A DNA stretch of 51,941 nt from positions 1 to 51,941 of the forward strand of contig JAUSKU010000095.1 in NCBI GenBank assembly GCA_030646755.1, given 5' to 3'. This DNA comes from Deltaproteobacteria bacterium. Its GTDB lineage: Bacteria > Desulfobacterota > JAENJC01. The notes beneath the pieces are model-generated. The model saw nothing but the letters and a program-made list of their open reading frames with translations. It was not told where the DNA came from and did no database searches. Position 1 is the stretch's first letter; every line of letters starts with the position of its first letter. Made by a program: the position numbers and the translations under genes. Positions 17,165 to 23,715 of this stretch are shown piece by piece.

Positions 17165-17343
17165 ACAGGTCTTGGGTCCACCATACTCTTTAAGCAGGTC
17201 GTCATCTTCCTTGAGCCATAAAATGGAGTCTTTGTAAACTGCTCGTCTATGTATGAGCCTCATAGCCTCATAAGCAGAAGGCTATGTTTAAAACGATGGG
17301 GTTCACCCATCCTACGATTTTGTAACATATGGAGAGGATTGAA

Positions 17344-17781
17344 TCAACGACCTTCATGATTAATGACATTGATCCCCTTGGCAGACGCGGCCCGCTCCAA
17401 GGCCTTGTCCGAGGCGACCAACGTGGGGTTTGAATTGCGGATGCTCAGAAGGACTGCCAGTTGAAGGCTGTCGAGGGTTCTGATGTTGTGCTTCATAATA
17501 AGCACTACAGATTGGTTGATGTGACTTCTTTCGAGGTCGATGATCCAAAATTCGGATATTATATCCTTTGAGAACTCAGAAAAGGCATGGGCCAGGTCAT
17601 CCTCTGATATGGCTCCGTTGTTTTGTTTCCTGGTAAGGGCGGAGGTGAATTCTGCTATGGATATGTTCGAGATTGCAAATGCTGAATCGGTTTCGGCGAA
17701 TATCCTGTCAACCTCTTCTGAACCGGCCTCAAGGTGGTATCTCTTGACAATGGCGCTTGTGTCAAAGAAGAACAGAGGCAT
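17344..17781 (-). CDS. PIN-domain toxin (VapC-like)
   Basis: This 145-residue PIN domain has the acidic set expected for a Mg-dependent RNase: D7 (FFFDTSAIVK), E44 (SIAEFTSAL), D104 (RTLDSLQLA) and D125 (VASDKALE). It probably cleaves RNA when free of its partner. The ATG shares one base with the antitoxin stop (TAATG), so the two are translationally coupled. The order antitoxin then toxin is typical of vapBC loci. Confidence 0.85.
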   Translation of the reverse strand: MPLFFFDTSAIVKRYHLEAGSEEVDRIFAETDSAFAISNISIAEFTSALTRKQNNGAISEDDLAHAFSEFSKDIISEFWIIDLERSHINQSVVLIMKHNIRTLDSLQLAVLLSIRNSNPTLVASDKALERAASAKGINVINHEGR

Positions 17782-18008
17782 TACATCTGCCTTTCTTCGA
17801 CAATTGCCTGCGAGAGAGGTTCTTTTATCGAAGAAAGACGCTGCCTGGTCTCGTTAAGCGAGCTTTCAGACAAGACATGGTCATAAAGGTCATAGTCATA
17901 ACCGTCGGAAAGCTTCACGCCCAAGCGTGAAAGCTCTTTCAATGTTTGAAGCTTATGAATAGAGGGCTGAACCAGTGGTGCACTGTATTTTTTATTTAAG
18001 GTAGACAT
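17781..18008 (-). CDS. Antitoxin of the PIN toxin
   Basis: The 75-residue protein begins MSTLNKKYSAPLVQP and has a middle (LSRLGVKLSDGYDYDLYDHV) followed by a helical C-terminus (SSLNETRQRLSSIKEP). I see no clear AbrB, RHH or Phd motif, so its class is undefined; position and coupling to the PIN gene identify it. AAAGGAG lies just upstream of its ATG. A TGTG...CACA symmetric stretch around TATATT upstream could be its operator. Confidence 0.7.
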   Translation of the reverse strand: MSTLNKKYSAPLVQPSIHKLQTLKELSRLGVKLSDGYDYDLYDHVLSESSLNETRQRLSSIKEPLSQAIVEERQM

Positions 18009-18251
18009 TTGGATTCTCCTTTCATTTCATTGTGTGAAATATACCGCACACCTAATAGTTAGCACGGGTTGATGGAAAAGTCAAACATTGGTGGGCGCAG
18101 GAAATGAAACAAACAGGCCCTAATCTTATCTTGAGTAAGGAAAAAACCAGGGAGCAGATCTACGTCCATGACCGATAAAACCAAAGCCCTGCTGGTTGCC
18201 CACCCTACCATAAAGGCATTATCCAATCAAAACTTCGAGGATGGACTGAAA

Positions 18252-18428
18252 ATGCTGGACGTAAAACGACTGCCCTTTATAGCCTTACTGTGCTTGTCAT
18301 TTTTCCCACAATCCGCCTTTGCCTCCGGCTTTAAGATAGAGACCCAAGGAAGCAAGGCAACAGGCATGGGGACGGCATTTGTCGCTGTAGCTGATGATCC
18401 GTCGGCGATAGCTTATAATCCTAAAAAA
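18252..18428 (+). pseudogene. 5' fragment of a FadL-type outer-membrane protein
   Basis: ATG 18252 opens a signal peptide (RLPFIALLCLSFFPQSAFA) followed by SGFKIETQGSKATGMGTAFV and DDPSAIAYNP, the N-terminal signature of FadL/OmpP1/TodX long-chain fatty acid or hydrocarbon porins. Homology ends at about position 18428, where the toxin-antitoxin sequence begins. The frame continues without a stop into the higB gene. Some 350-400 residues of barrel are missing, so it is not functional as a porin. Confidence 0.8.
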
Positions 18429-18438
18429 TATGTACCCG

Positions 18439-18472
18439 TCCCCAATTGTTCCTGTCATCCCCAATTGTTCCT
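18439..18472 (+). repeat. Direct repeat TCCCCAATTGTTCCT x2
   Basis: The 15-mer occurs at 18439-18453 and 18458-18472, at the fadL/higBA junction. It may be the end of the inserted toxin-antitoxin segment, or a duplicated regulatory half-site just upstream of the promoter. Confidence 0.6.
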
Positions 18473-18500
18473 TGACATTGATAAACAATTTGTTTATAAT
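18472..18500 (+). promoter_or_regulatory. higB: Consensus promoter and operator of higBA
   Basis: TTGACA (18472-18477), a 17-bp spacer and TATAAT (18495-18500) are a perfect sigma-70 match. Positions 18481-18497 (ATAAACAATTTGTTTAT) form a palindrome with one central base, covering the spacer and -10. That is the expected autorepression site of the HigA antitoxin. The leader before ATG 18507 is almost absent. Confidence 0.8.
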
Positions 18501-18506
18501 TCATCC

Positions 18507-18788
18507 ATGATTCAGACGTTTGCCTCTTCCGAAACGGAACACTTCTTTGCCACCGGAAAATCACGCCGCTTGCCGCCGGAGATACTTAAACGCGCGGCAA
18601 TGCGCTTAACACAGTTGGATGGGGCCGTATGCCTCGACGACTTGCGTTTCCCTCCTTCCAACAGATTGGAGGCTCTGGCTCATGATCGCGCCGGTCAATG
18701 GAGCATTCGTATCAACGACCAGTGGCGCGTCTGTTTCCGCTTTGAAAATGGCGATGCTTATGACGTTGAAATTGTTGATTATCACTAA
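18507..18788 (+). CDS. higB: HigB-type RelE-family toxin
   Basis: The 93-residue product (SSETEHFFATGKSRRLP, then KRAAMRLTQLDGAV, SNRLEALAHDRAGQWSIRI, and NDQWRVCFRF) matches HigB/RelE plasmid-maintenance killers that cut mRNA on the ribosome. The start at ATG 18507 fits the family length and follows a perfect promoter. The same frame is open upstream through the fadL fragment to ATG 18168, so a 206-residue fusion is formally possible but unlikely. The toxin precedes its antitoxin, as in higBA operons. Confidence 0.88.
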   Translation: MIQTFASSETEHFFATGKSRRLPPEILKRAAMRLTQLDGAVCLDDLRFPPSNRLEALAHDRAGQWSIRINDQWRVCFRFENGDAYDVEIVDYH

Positions 18789-18801
18789 AGGAGATACAAA
18801 C

Positions 18802-19098
18802 ATGGTTAAGAATGGTTTGCCTGCAATTCATCCGGGAGAATTCCTATCAGAAATCTTGGGAGAAATGGGTATATCTCAGGCTGAGTTCGCGCGCACTATC
18901 GGGGTATCGCCCATGCGGATTTCGCATGTTATCAAAGGCGATCGTCCGGTGACGGCGGAACTGGCGTTACTGTTCGGTCGTGCATTCAACCAGTCACCGC
19001 AATATTGGCTTAATCTTCAGGCATCTTACGATTTAAAAATCGCGAAGGCAAGCATCGGTAAACGCCTTACGGGTATACATGCCTTCGCGCATGCCTAA
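18802..19098 (+). CDS. higA: HigA antitoxin, XRE-type
   Basis: The 98-residue protein starts at ATG 18802 after AAAGGAG. It has IHPGEFLSEILGEMGISQAE, then EFARTIGVSPMRISHVIKGD (HTH) and FNQSPQYWLNLQASYDL, all diagnostic of HigA/VapI antidotes. It should neutralise HigB and repress the promoter at 18472. It lies 13 bp after higB. Confidence 0.92.
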   Translation: MVKNGLPAIHPGEFLSEILGEMGISQAEFARTIGVSPMRISHVIKGDRPVTAELALLFGRAFNQSPQYWLNLQASYDLKIAKASIGKRLTGIHAFAHA

Positions 19099-19189
19099 TC
19101 TCCAGTCGAGCAATACACGAGAATAGAAACAATGGGGATGTTGATACGTGACAAGCAGTGAATAACCAAAGGGGTCAGATTTTGCTAAA

Positions 19190-19347
19190 TTGCTATTGCG
19201 AAGAGACAAAGACAGGTTACGGAGGTGCGCGAGCCTTCCGTTGACCTTGTCTTTGCCGATCCCCCGTACAACATAAAAAAAGCTGAGTGGGATACCTTTG
19301 AATCTCAACAGGAATATGTCAACTGGTCGTTGAAATGGATTGAGTAG
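19190..19347 (+). pseudogene. Fragment of a DNA adenine methyltransferase
   Basis: A frame ending TAG at 19345-19347 reads EPSVDLVFADPPYNIKKAEW, then FESQQEYVNWSLKWIE. DPPYNI is catalytic motif IV of beta/gamma-class N6-adenine or N4-cytosine methyltransferases. Both the start and most of the enzyme are missing, so it is a decayed restriction-modification gene at the right edge of the island. Confidence 0.75.
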
Positions 19348-19352
19348 GCCGC

Positions 19353-19376
19353 GAGGGGGCTTTTGCCCCCTTTTTT
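19353..19376 (+). terminator. Rho-independent terminator
   Basis: GGGGGC (19355-19360), TTTT, GCCCCC (19365-19370) and six T form an intrinsic terminator for plus-strand transcription of the island. It overlaps the very end of the opposing phaC gene. Confidence 0.8.
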
Positions 19377-20553
19377 ATTTCTTCTTTATATTTTTCTTGT
19401 TTTTAGGCTGCTCGGATTTGGTTTTTGCGTTATCCGATCTCTTGGAAACTTCAGGCTTTACCGGCGCCCCTTTAGTCTTTACGGAATCCCTTTCATGCAG
19501 CCATTTTGCGATAGCCGGCGCAAGCTCCTTCTGGGACTTTGATCCTACAAAGACCCCGATATGTCCTCCCTTAAACTCATAGAGGGTCTTGTCATCGCTT
19601 CCCACAAGGTCGTTAAGCGGCTTGGTAGAGCTTGGCGGCACCAGGTGGTCCGCAGTTGCAAATATATTCAGCAGAGGCATGGTAACGTTTTTCAGATTTA
19701 CAGTCTTGTCGCCGATCTTCAACTCGCCCTTAACAAGCTTATTCCCCTGATAACAGTCTTTGATAAACTGCCTCATGCATTCCCCTGCCTGACCTGGACT
19801 GTCAAATATCCATTTCTCCATCCTGAGGAAGTTCATGAGTTTTTCCTTATCCTCAAGGACATCGAGCATATCTACATATTTCCTGATATTAAGGGCAAAC
19901 GGCATCAGCATCAGGAAGCCTGAATTCAGGAAGTCACCTGGAATTACCCTGTATGTGTCAACCAGACTGTCAACGTTGATGTTCTTCGCCCAGTTGAAGA
20001 GAAGCCCGTCATTGGTTGAGAAGTCTATTGGTGTTACCAGGGTCACAAGATTATTTACCTTTTCCGGGTGGAGGGATGCATATATGGCGGAGAAGGTCCC
20101 ACCCTGACAGATACCCATCAGATTGACTTTTTCCGTCTTTGCCGCCTCTTTGATAAATTCGACGCAGTTGTCTATATATCCGTTGATGTAATCATCAAGG
20201 GTCAGATACATGTCCTCTTTGGTCGGATATCCCCAGTCAATGATGTAGAGGTCAACGCCGTGCTGGAGGAGGTTTCTGATGATGCTTCTGTCAGGCTGAA
20301 GGTCAAGCATGTATGGCCTGTTTACCAGCGCATACACTATTAGCACAGGTACTTTAGATGTTGCCTTCCCCTCAGATTTATAACGGTACAGCTTAAGCTT
20401 ATCCTCTTCATAAACAAGCTCTCTTGGCGCAGTCCCGACATCTATCTGGTCTACCTCTGTAAGGGCCACGGCTCCTTTGAGAAGCTTCGCATTCAGCTCT
20501 CCTATATCCTTTATTATGCTTTTTGCATCAAAGGTCGTGAATGGCGTTTTCAT
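19375..20553 (-). CDS. phaC: Class III PHA synthase catalytic subunit PhaC
   Basis: The 392-residue alpha/beta-hydrolase has the synthase nucleophile in GICQGG (Cys149), Asp302 (TADHLVPP) and His331 (GGHIGVF), the same numbering I recall for the Allochromatium class III enzyme. It polymerises 3-hydroxyacyl-CoA into polyhydroxyalkanoate on granules with PhaE. The ATG overlaps the phaE stop. A lysine-rich tail of about 35 residues (ending KNKKNIKKK) extends beyond the usual 355-360 residues. It belongs to a five-gene minus-strand operon starting at 22996. Confidence 0.95.
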   Translation of the reverse strand: MKTPFTTFDAKSIIKDIGELNAKLLKGAVALTEVDQIDVGTAPRELVYEEDKLKLYRYKSEGKATSKVPVLIVYALVNRPYMLDLQPDRSIIRNLLQHGVDLYIIDWGYPTKEDMYLTLDDYINGYIDNCVEFIKEAAKTEKVNLMGICQGGTFSAIYASLHPEKVNNLVTLVTPIDFSTNDGLLFNWAKNINVDSLVDTYRVIPGDFLNSGFLMLMPFALNIRKYVDMLDVLEDKEKLMNFLRMEKWIFDSPGQAGECMRQFIKDCYQGNKLVKGELKIGDKTVNLKNVTMPLLNIFATADHLVPPSSTKPLNDLVGSDDKTLYEFKGGHIGVFVGSKSQKELAPAIAKWLHERDSVKTKGAPVKPEVSKRSDNAKTKSEQPKNKKNIKKK

Positions 20554-21617
20554 ACCTTTTCCTCCTGACCAGATGATTTCTTGACCTGTTTTTCAAGGTT
20601 CCTGACCTTTTTCTTCAGCTCATAAACCGTTTTGTAGAGATCATCCATCTCTGAACGAAGGGCTATAGGAAAATCATAGAGGTACAGTTCCGTTAACTTG
20701 AAAAAGTGTTTGCGAACATTCAATGAGGAATCAAGAAGCTCACCCTGAAGCTTTGAGAACTCCTCCTGCTGGAAAAGTTCATAATATGTCCTCTCGTTTA
20801 CATCTATCCAGTTGTTAAAGAATTCATTAAAGCTCTTTATCTCTGCTCCGTCTTTGATCTTCTGTGCGATGCTTTCTACAACCTTTTCCATGGCTTTCTG
20901 GCCGGCTACATACATCATATGTTGATATTCGGTGTTTTTTGCCAGATAGACGGACAAGTCATCAAACCCTTTCATCATGAGTTCGATCTTTTCCCTGTCC
21001 TTTCCTACCGCAGGGATATGAAAGACATTCCCAACGGTGCTGTCAAATGCCCGGAACATATTATGAAAGATATTCATGACCGCCCCAGGGTTCCCCTCAA
21101 CAAACTGAGGGGATGCCAGGAGGTTTTTCTGCATTGCATCTGACCACGGTTTAACAAACTCCCCTGAGGTTCCCCCCAGCATTTCCAACAATTTTGTTGC
21201 CTGACCATAAAACTCAGTCATTGCTTCGGGATTAAATCCCCATACCTTATCCAGGATATCTTTGTATTTAGCAGGGTCAGCGAGGTCCTTAAAGGAATCG
21301 GCAGTAAATGTTTTTTCCTGAATGGCCTTGAAGAGAGGGAGCCAGACCTCATAAAGCTTTACATAAGCATTGGAACTGCTGAATACCTTGGAGAGAGTCT
21401 CCTTTAAAATATCGTTACCTGACTCCCCTGGTTGATTAACGGCATTGAATATGGCAGTTGTCCATGAATTGTAAAGATTAAAGACATCGCCGCCGGAACC
21501 TTCTACGGCTCCACCCATATATTCCTGCTGTACCCTTTTTGTATTGCTGATCCAGTTTTCTGTCAGGTTTTCCTGTGTCTTCAACCATGTTTTAAAAAAA
21601 TCTGTAGATGCATCCAT
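20550..21617 (-). CDS. phaE: Class III PHA synthase subunit PhaE
   Basis: The 355-residue protein has the FFKTWLKTQENLTENW start, a long helical body (YGQATKLLEMLGGTSGEFV, WSDAMQKN) and a C-terminal coiled coil (DDLYKTVYELKKKVRNLEKQ). These are typical of PhaE, the non-catalytic partner needed for activity of class III synthases. It overlaps phaC by 4 bp. Its N-terminus is repeated in the separate 113-residue protein upstream, so the two probably share a common origin. Confidence 0.92.
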   Translation of the reverse strand: MDASTDFFKTWLKTQENLTENWISNTKRVQQEYMGGAVEGSGGDVFNLYNSWTTAIFNAVNQPGESGNDILKETLSKVFSSSNAYVKLYEVWLPLFKAIQEKTFTADSFKDLADPAKYKDILDKVWGFNPEAMTEFYGQATKLLEMLGGTSGEFVKPWSDAMQKNLLASPQFVEGNPGAVMNIFHNMFRAFDSTVGNVFHIPAVGKDREKIELMMKGFDDLSVYLAKNTEYQHMMYVAGQKAMEKVVESIAQKIKDGAEIKSFNEFFNNWIDVNERTYYELFQQEEFSKLQGELLDSSLNVRKHFFKLTELYLYDFPIALRSEMDDLYKTVYELKKKVRNLEKQVKKSSGQEEKV

Positions 21618-21663
21618 GACCAGCCTCCATGTTCTTTTTGCTACGAAAATCTCCTCTACTTTT

Positions 21664-21722
21664 GTAGGGGAGGGGCTTGTCCCCTCCCGTTTATCCGGGC
21701 GACCACAAGGGTACGCCCCTAC
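21664..21722. repeat. TAGGGG-type palindromic repeat inside the PHA operon
   Basis: GTAGGGGAGGGGCTTGTCCC starts a 59-bp element that ends ACGCCCCTAC, with an inner CCGGGCG stretch. Its outer arms are complementary. It separates phaE from the small gene upstream, and relatives occur at 25.29, 47.81 and 48.50 kb. It could attenuate or stabilise the operon message. Confidence 0.65.
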
Positions 21723-21751
21723 ATTCCCTTTTGTAGCAGTTCATCGCTAAA

Positions 21752-22093
21752 TTACTTTTTGGTCCCAGCCTGCTTAAAAAGATCGGGGGAGAAGTTCTTT
21801 AACAGATCCATCTGTTTTTCGACGGAGTTAACCCATGCCTCCTGCATCTTTGTAGCCTCATCAGTAAAAACCTTTGATGAACTGATCATGGTGTTCATCC
21901 AGGTGTTGTACTGATTGAAGAACTCCTTTGCAGGGCCTTCCTGGGTGCCGCCCATACTTGCGATAGACTCCTGAATTTTCTTTGTTCCAGCTGTCCAGTT
22001 CTCCATGAACTCCTTCTGAGCCTTTACCCAGTTACCCATAAAATCCTTCTGTGACTTAATCCATGCATCAAAAAACTCTGTTCCCTTTTCCAT
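21752..22093 (-). CDS. Small phasin-like protein homologous to the PhaE N-terminus
   Basis: The 113-residue product begins MEKGTEFFDAWIKSQKDFMG, continues with NWVKAQKEFMENWTAGTKKI and FFNQYNTWMNTMISS, and ends TKK. The repeated W-x2-xQK-x2-x2-NW pattern and the following 'YN.W' element align with the first 65 residues of PhaE in the next gene. It is all helical and lacks the PhaE C-terminus. I infer a granule-surface phasin or a PhaE decoy/adaptor. The start is supported by AAAGGAG upstream. Confidence 0.7.
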   Translation of the reverse strand: MEKGTEFFDAWIKSQKDFMGNWVKAQKEFMENWTAGTKKIQESIASMGGTQEGPAKEFFNQYNTWMNTMISSSKVFTDEATKMQEAWVNSVEKQMDLLKNFSPDLFKQAGTKK

Positions 22094-22159
22094 GACTTTC
22101 TCCTTTTATAGATATATTCATCAGCCAAAACTGATGTTGTGGTAAACGATTTGCCTGTC

Positions 22160-22603
22160 TTACTTATCTTTTTTCTTAAGCTCCTTAAACTGATCAATGA
22201 AGTTTTTTGCAATCTCCTTGTTCATCTCCAGTTGCTTGTCAATGATGGTCTGCCATGCTTCTTGGGCCTTTTCGGTTCCTTCTTTAAAGAGATTCCCCTG
22301 AAGTTCCCTTATTGTATCTTTTAAAAAACTGTTTTCCTTTTTAAGCTTCTCATTCTCCTTCAGCACCTCGTCATATTTTACACTGGGGACAAAACCAAGC
22401 AACATATTGAAGTCTGCCATTTTCTCAAAGAACTCCTGGGCGTTGGGGACCGAGGGATATTTTTCACCGGAGAGATTCCAGGATTTCTTCGCCTCTTCCA
22501 TGCCTTCCTGTTGCATCTTCAAATAAAAGTCAAGAAAACCCTTTCTGACAATTGGGTTACCAAAAAGATCCATCATGGATTTGAACATGTTATCGTTAAA
22601 CAT
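22160..22603 (-). CDS. PHA-operon coiled-coil protein, function unknown
   Basis: The 147-residue product has MFNDNMFKSMMDLFGNPIVR, then FYLKMQQEGMEEAKKSWNLS and a coiled coil (YDEVLKENEKLKKENSFLKD, about 78-100), with a helical Lys-rich end. I recognise no named domain. It lies between a ribbon-helix-helix gene and a phasin-like gene, all on the phaEC transcript. A granule-associated structural role is likely but inferred from context. Confidence 0.65.
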   Translation of the reverse strand: MFNDNMFKSMMDLFGNPIVRKGFLDFYLKMQQEGMEEAKKSWNLSGEKYPSVPNAQEFFEKMADFNMLLGFVPSVKYDEVLKENEKLKKENSFLKDTIRELQGNLFKEGTEKAQEAWQTIIDKQLEMNKEIAKNFIDQFKELKKKDK

Positions 22604-22612
22604 CCCTTCCCC

Positions 22613-22996
22613 CTATTTTTCTTTATCCTTTTTATCTTCTTCCTCAACACTGGTTCTTCGACCTTTTTCTCTGGATGCAGTTGGTTTACCGGTTCCAGGA
22701 TCATGCGAAACTCCTGCGGCATTCCAAAATGCCCAGGGGTTGACCGTTATTTTTGATAACATCTCCATATCAGTCATTGAACTGATCTGTTTGAGCCACG
22801 AACCAAGCATACCAAAGTAGTTTTTAAGGTCCCAGCCCGATTTTAGCAGGAACGGCATAGTCCTGTTAAGGTCCCGGATGTAGGCCCTTAATACGTATGC
22901 CACATTGATATCAGGGTCTCCAAATTCGCTAAGGTGTTGTTTTAGCTTTTCGTATTCCTCTTCATCCAGTCTCAGAGTTATAGGTTTCAGTGCCAC
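22613..22996 (-). CDS. Ribbon-helix-helix protein heading the PHA operon
   Basis: The first 45 of 127 residues (LKPITLRLDEEEYEKLKQHL, then INVAYVLRAYIRDL) have the alternating strand plus two-helix pattern of MetJ/Arc-type ribbon-helix-helix DNA-binding domains. The remainder (LKNYFGMLGSWLKQISSMTD, PWAFWNAAGVS) is hydrophobic and amphipathic, like a granule-binding segment, and ends in a charged tail (EEEDKKDKEK). It could be an autorepressor that senses PHA by binding granules, a role played by the unrelated PhaR in other bacteria. A palindromic operator sits in its own promoter. Confidence 0.65.
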   Translation of the reverse strand: MALKPITLRLDEEEYEKLKQHLSEFGDPDINVAYVLRAYIRDLNRTMPFLLKSGWDLKNYFGMLGSWLKQISSMTDMEMLSKITVNPWAFWNAAGVSHDPGTGKPTASREKGRRTSVEEEDKKDKEK

Positions 22997-23036
22997 AAGG
23001 TCTCCAATTCAGCTGTCGTCTCTTTGTATGCTTAAA

Positions 23037-23064
23037 GTATTACATAAGTAATACCACTTGTCAA
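23037..23064 (-). promoter_or_regulatory. PHA operon promoter with palindromic operator
   Basis: On the minus strand TTGACA (23064-23059), a 16-bp spacer and TAATAC (23042-23037 side) form a promoter for the five-gene PHA operon. The palindrome GTATTACataaGTAATAC (23037-23054) lies across the spacer and -10. A third TATTAC half-site lies at 23069-23074. RHH proteins typically bind such short inverted sites, so autoregulation by the first gene is likely. Confidence 0.65.
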
Positions 23065-23134
23065 CCACTATTACAAAGACCTAAACTTTTTCGCCCCCTT
23101 GACAATATAGCGTATTTACGATAGAAAGATATCC

Positions 23135-23713
23135 ATGGAAGAACTTATTATAAGGGCGTTTGAGCAGAGTGCCGATGTTAAGCTCTCTTTTGTAAAAAAG
23201 AATCTGAAGACCATCATTTCTGTTGTGGAGCTGATAGTTGAGGCCTTTCACGAGGGGAACAAGGTCATGCTCTTCGGAAATGGAGGGAGCGCCGCAGATG
23301 CCCAGCACATAGCAGCCGAATTCGTAAATCGCTTCATGATAGAACGCCCACCTCTCCCAGCCATGGCCCTTACAACGGACACATCCGTCATAACCAGCAT
23401 AGGGAATGACTACAACTACGACCAGGTATTCCTGAAGCAGATAAAGGCCCTTGGAAAGGAAGGGGACATTGCCTGGGGCATATCCACCAGCGGTAACTCC
23501 CCAAACGTCCTGAAGGCCCTGAAGGAGGCAAAAAAGATGGGGCTGAAGACCATAGGTATGACGGGGAAGGACGGTGGGAAGATGGCGAAGATGGTTGACT
23601 ACCTTCTTAACGTAGAATCCGATGTAACCGCCAGGATCCAGGAGACGCACATAACCCTTTCCCATGTCATATGCGAGCTGGTTGATATCAAATTGTTTAA
23701 TCCATCGACCTAA
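23135..23713 (+). CDS. gmhA: Sedoheptulose-7-phosphate isomerase
   Basis: The 192-residue SIS-domain protein has LFGNGGSAADAQHIAAEFVN, then STSGNSPNVLKAL and a C-terminal QETHITLSHVICELVD with the metal-binding His/Glu pair. GmhA makes D-glycero-D-manno-heptose 7-phosphate, the first step to the ADP-heptose of lipopolysaccharide inner core. It is divergent from the PHA operon and followed 2 bp later by an FAD protein gene. The rest of the heptose pathway is outside the window. Confidence 0.93.
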   Translation: MEELIIRAFEQSADVKLSFVKKNLKTIISVVELIVEAFHEGNKVMLFGNGGSAADAQHIAAEFVNRFMIERPPLPAMALTTDTSVITSIGNDYNYDQVFLKQIKALGKEGDIAWGISTSGNSPNVLKALKEAKKMGLKTIGMTGKDGGKMAKMVDYLLNVESDVTARIQETHITLSHVICELVDIKLFNPST

Positions 23714-23715
23714 TT

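Noticed and set aside
18168..18251. Extra 28 residues before the fadL fragment as true N-terminus
   Set aside because: The residues are polar and precede a complete signal peptide that starts at ATG 18252.
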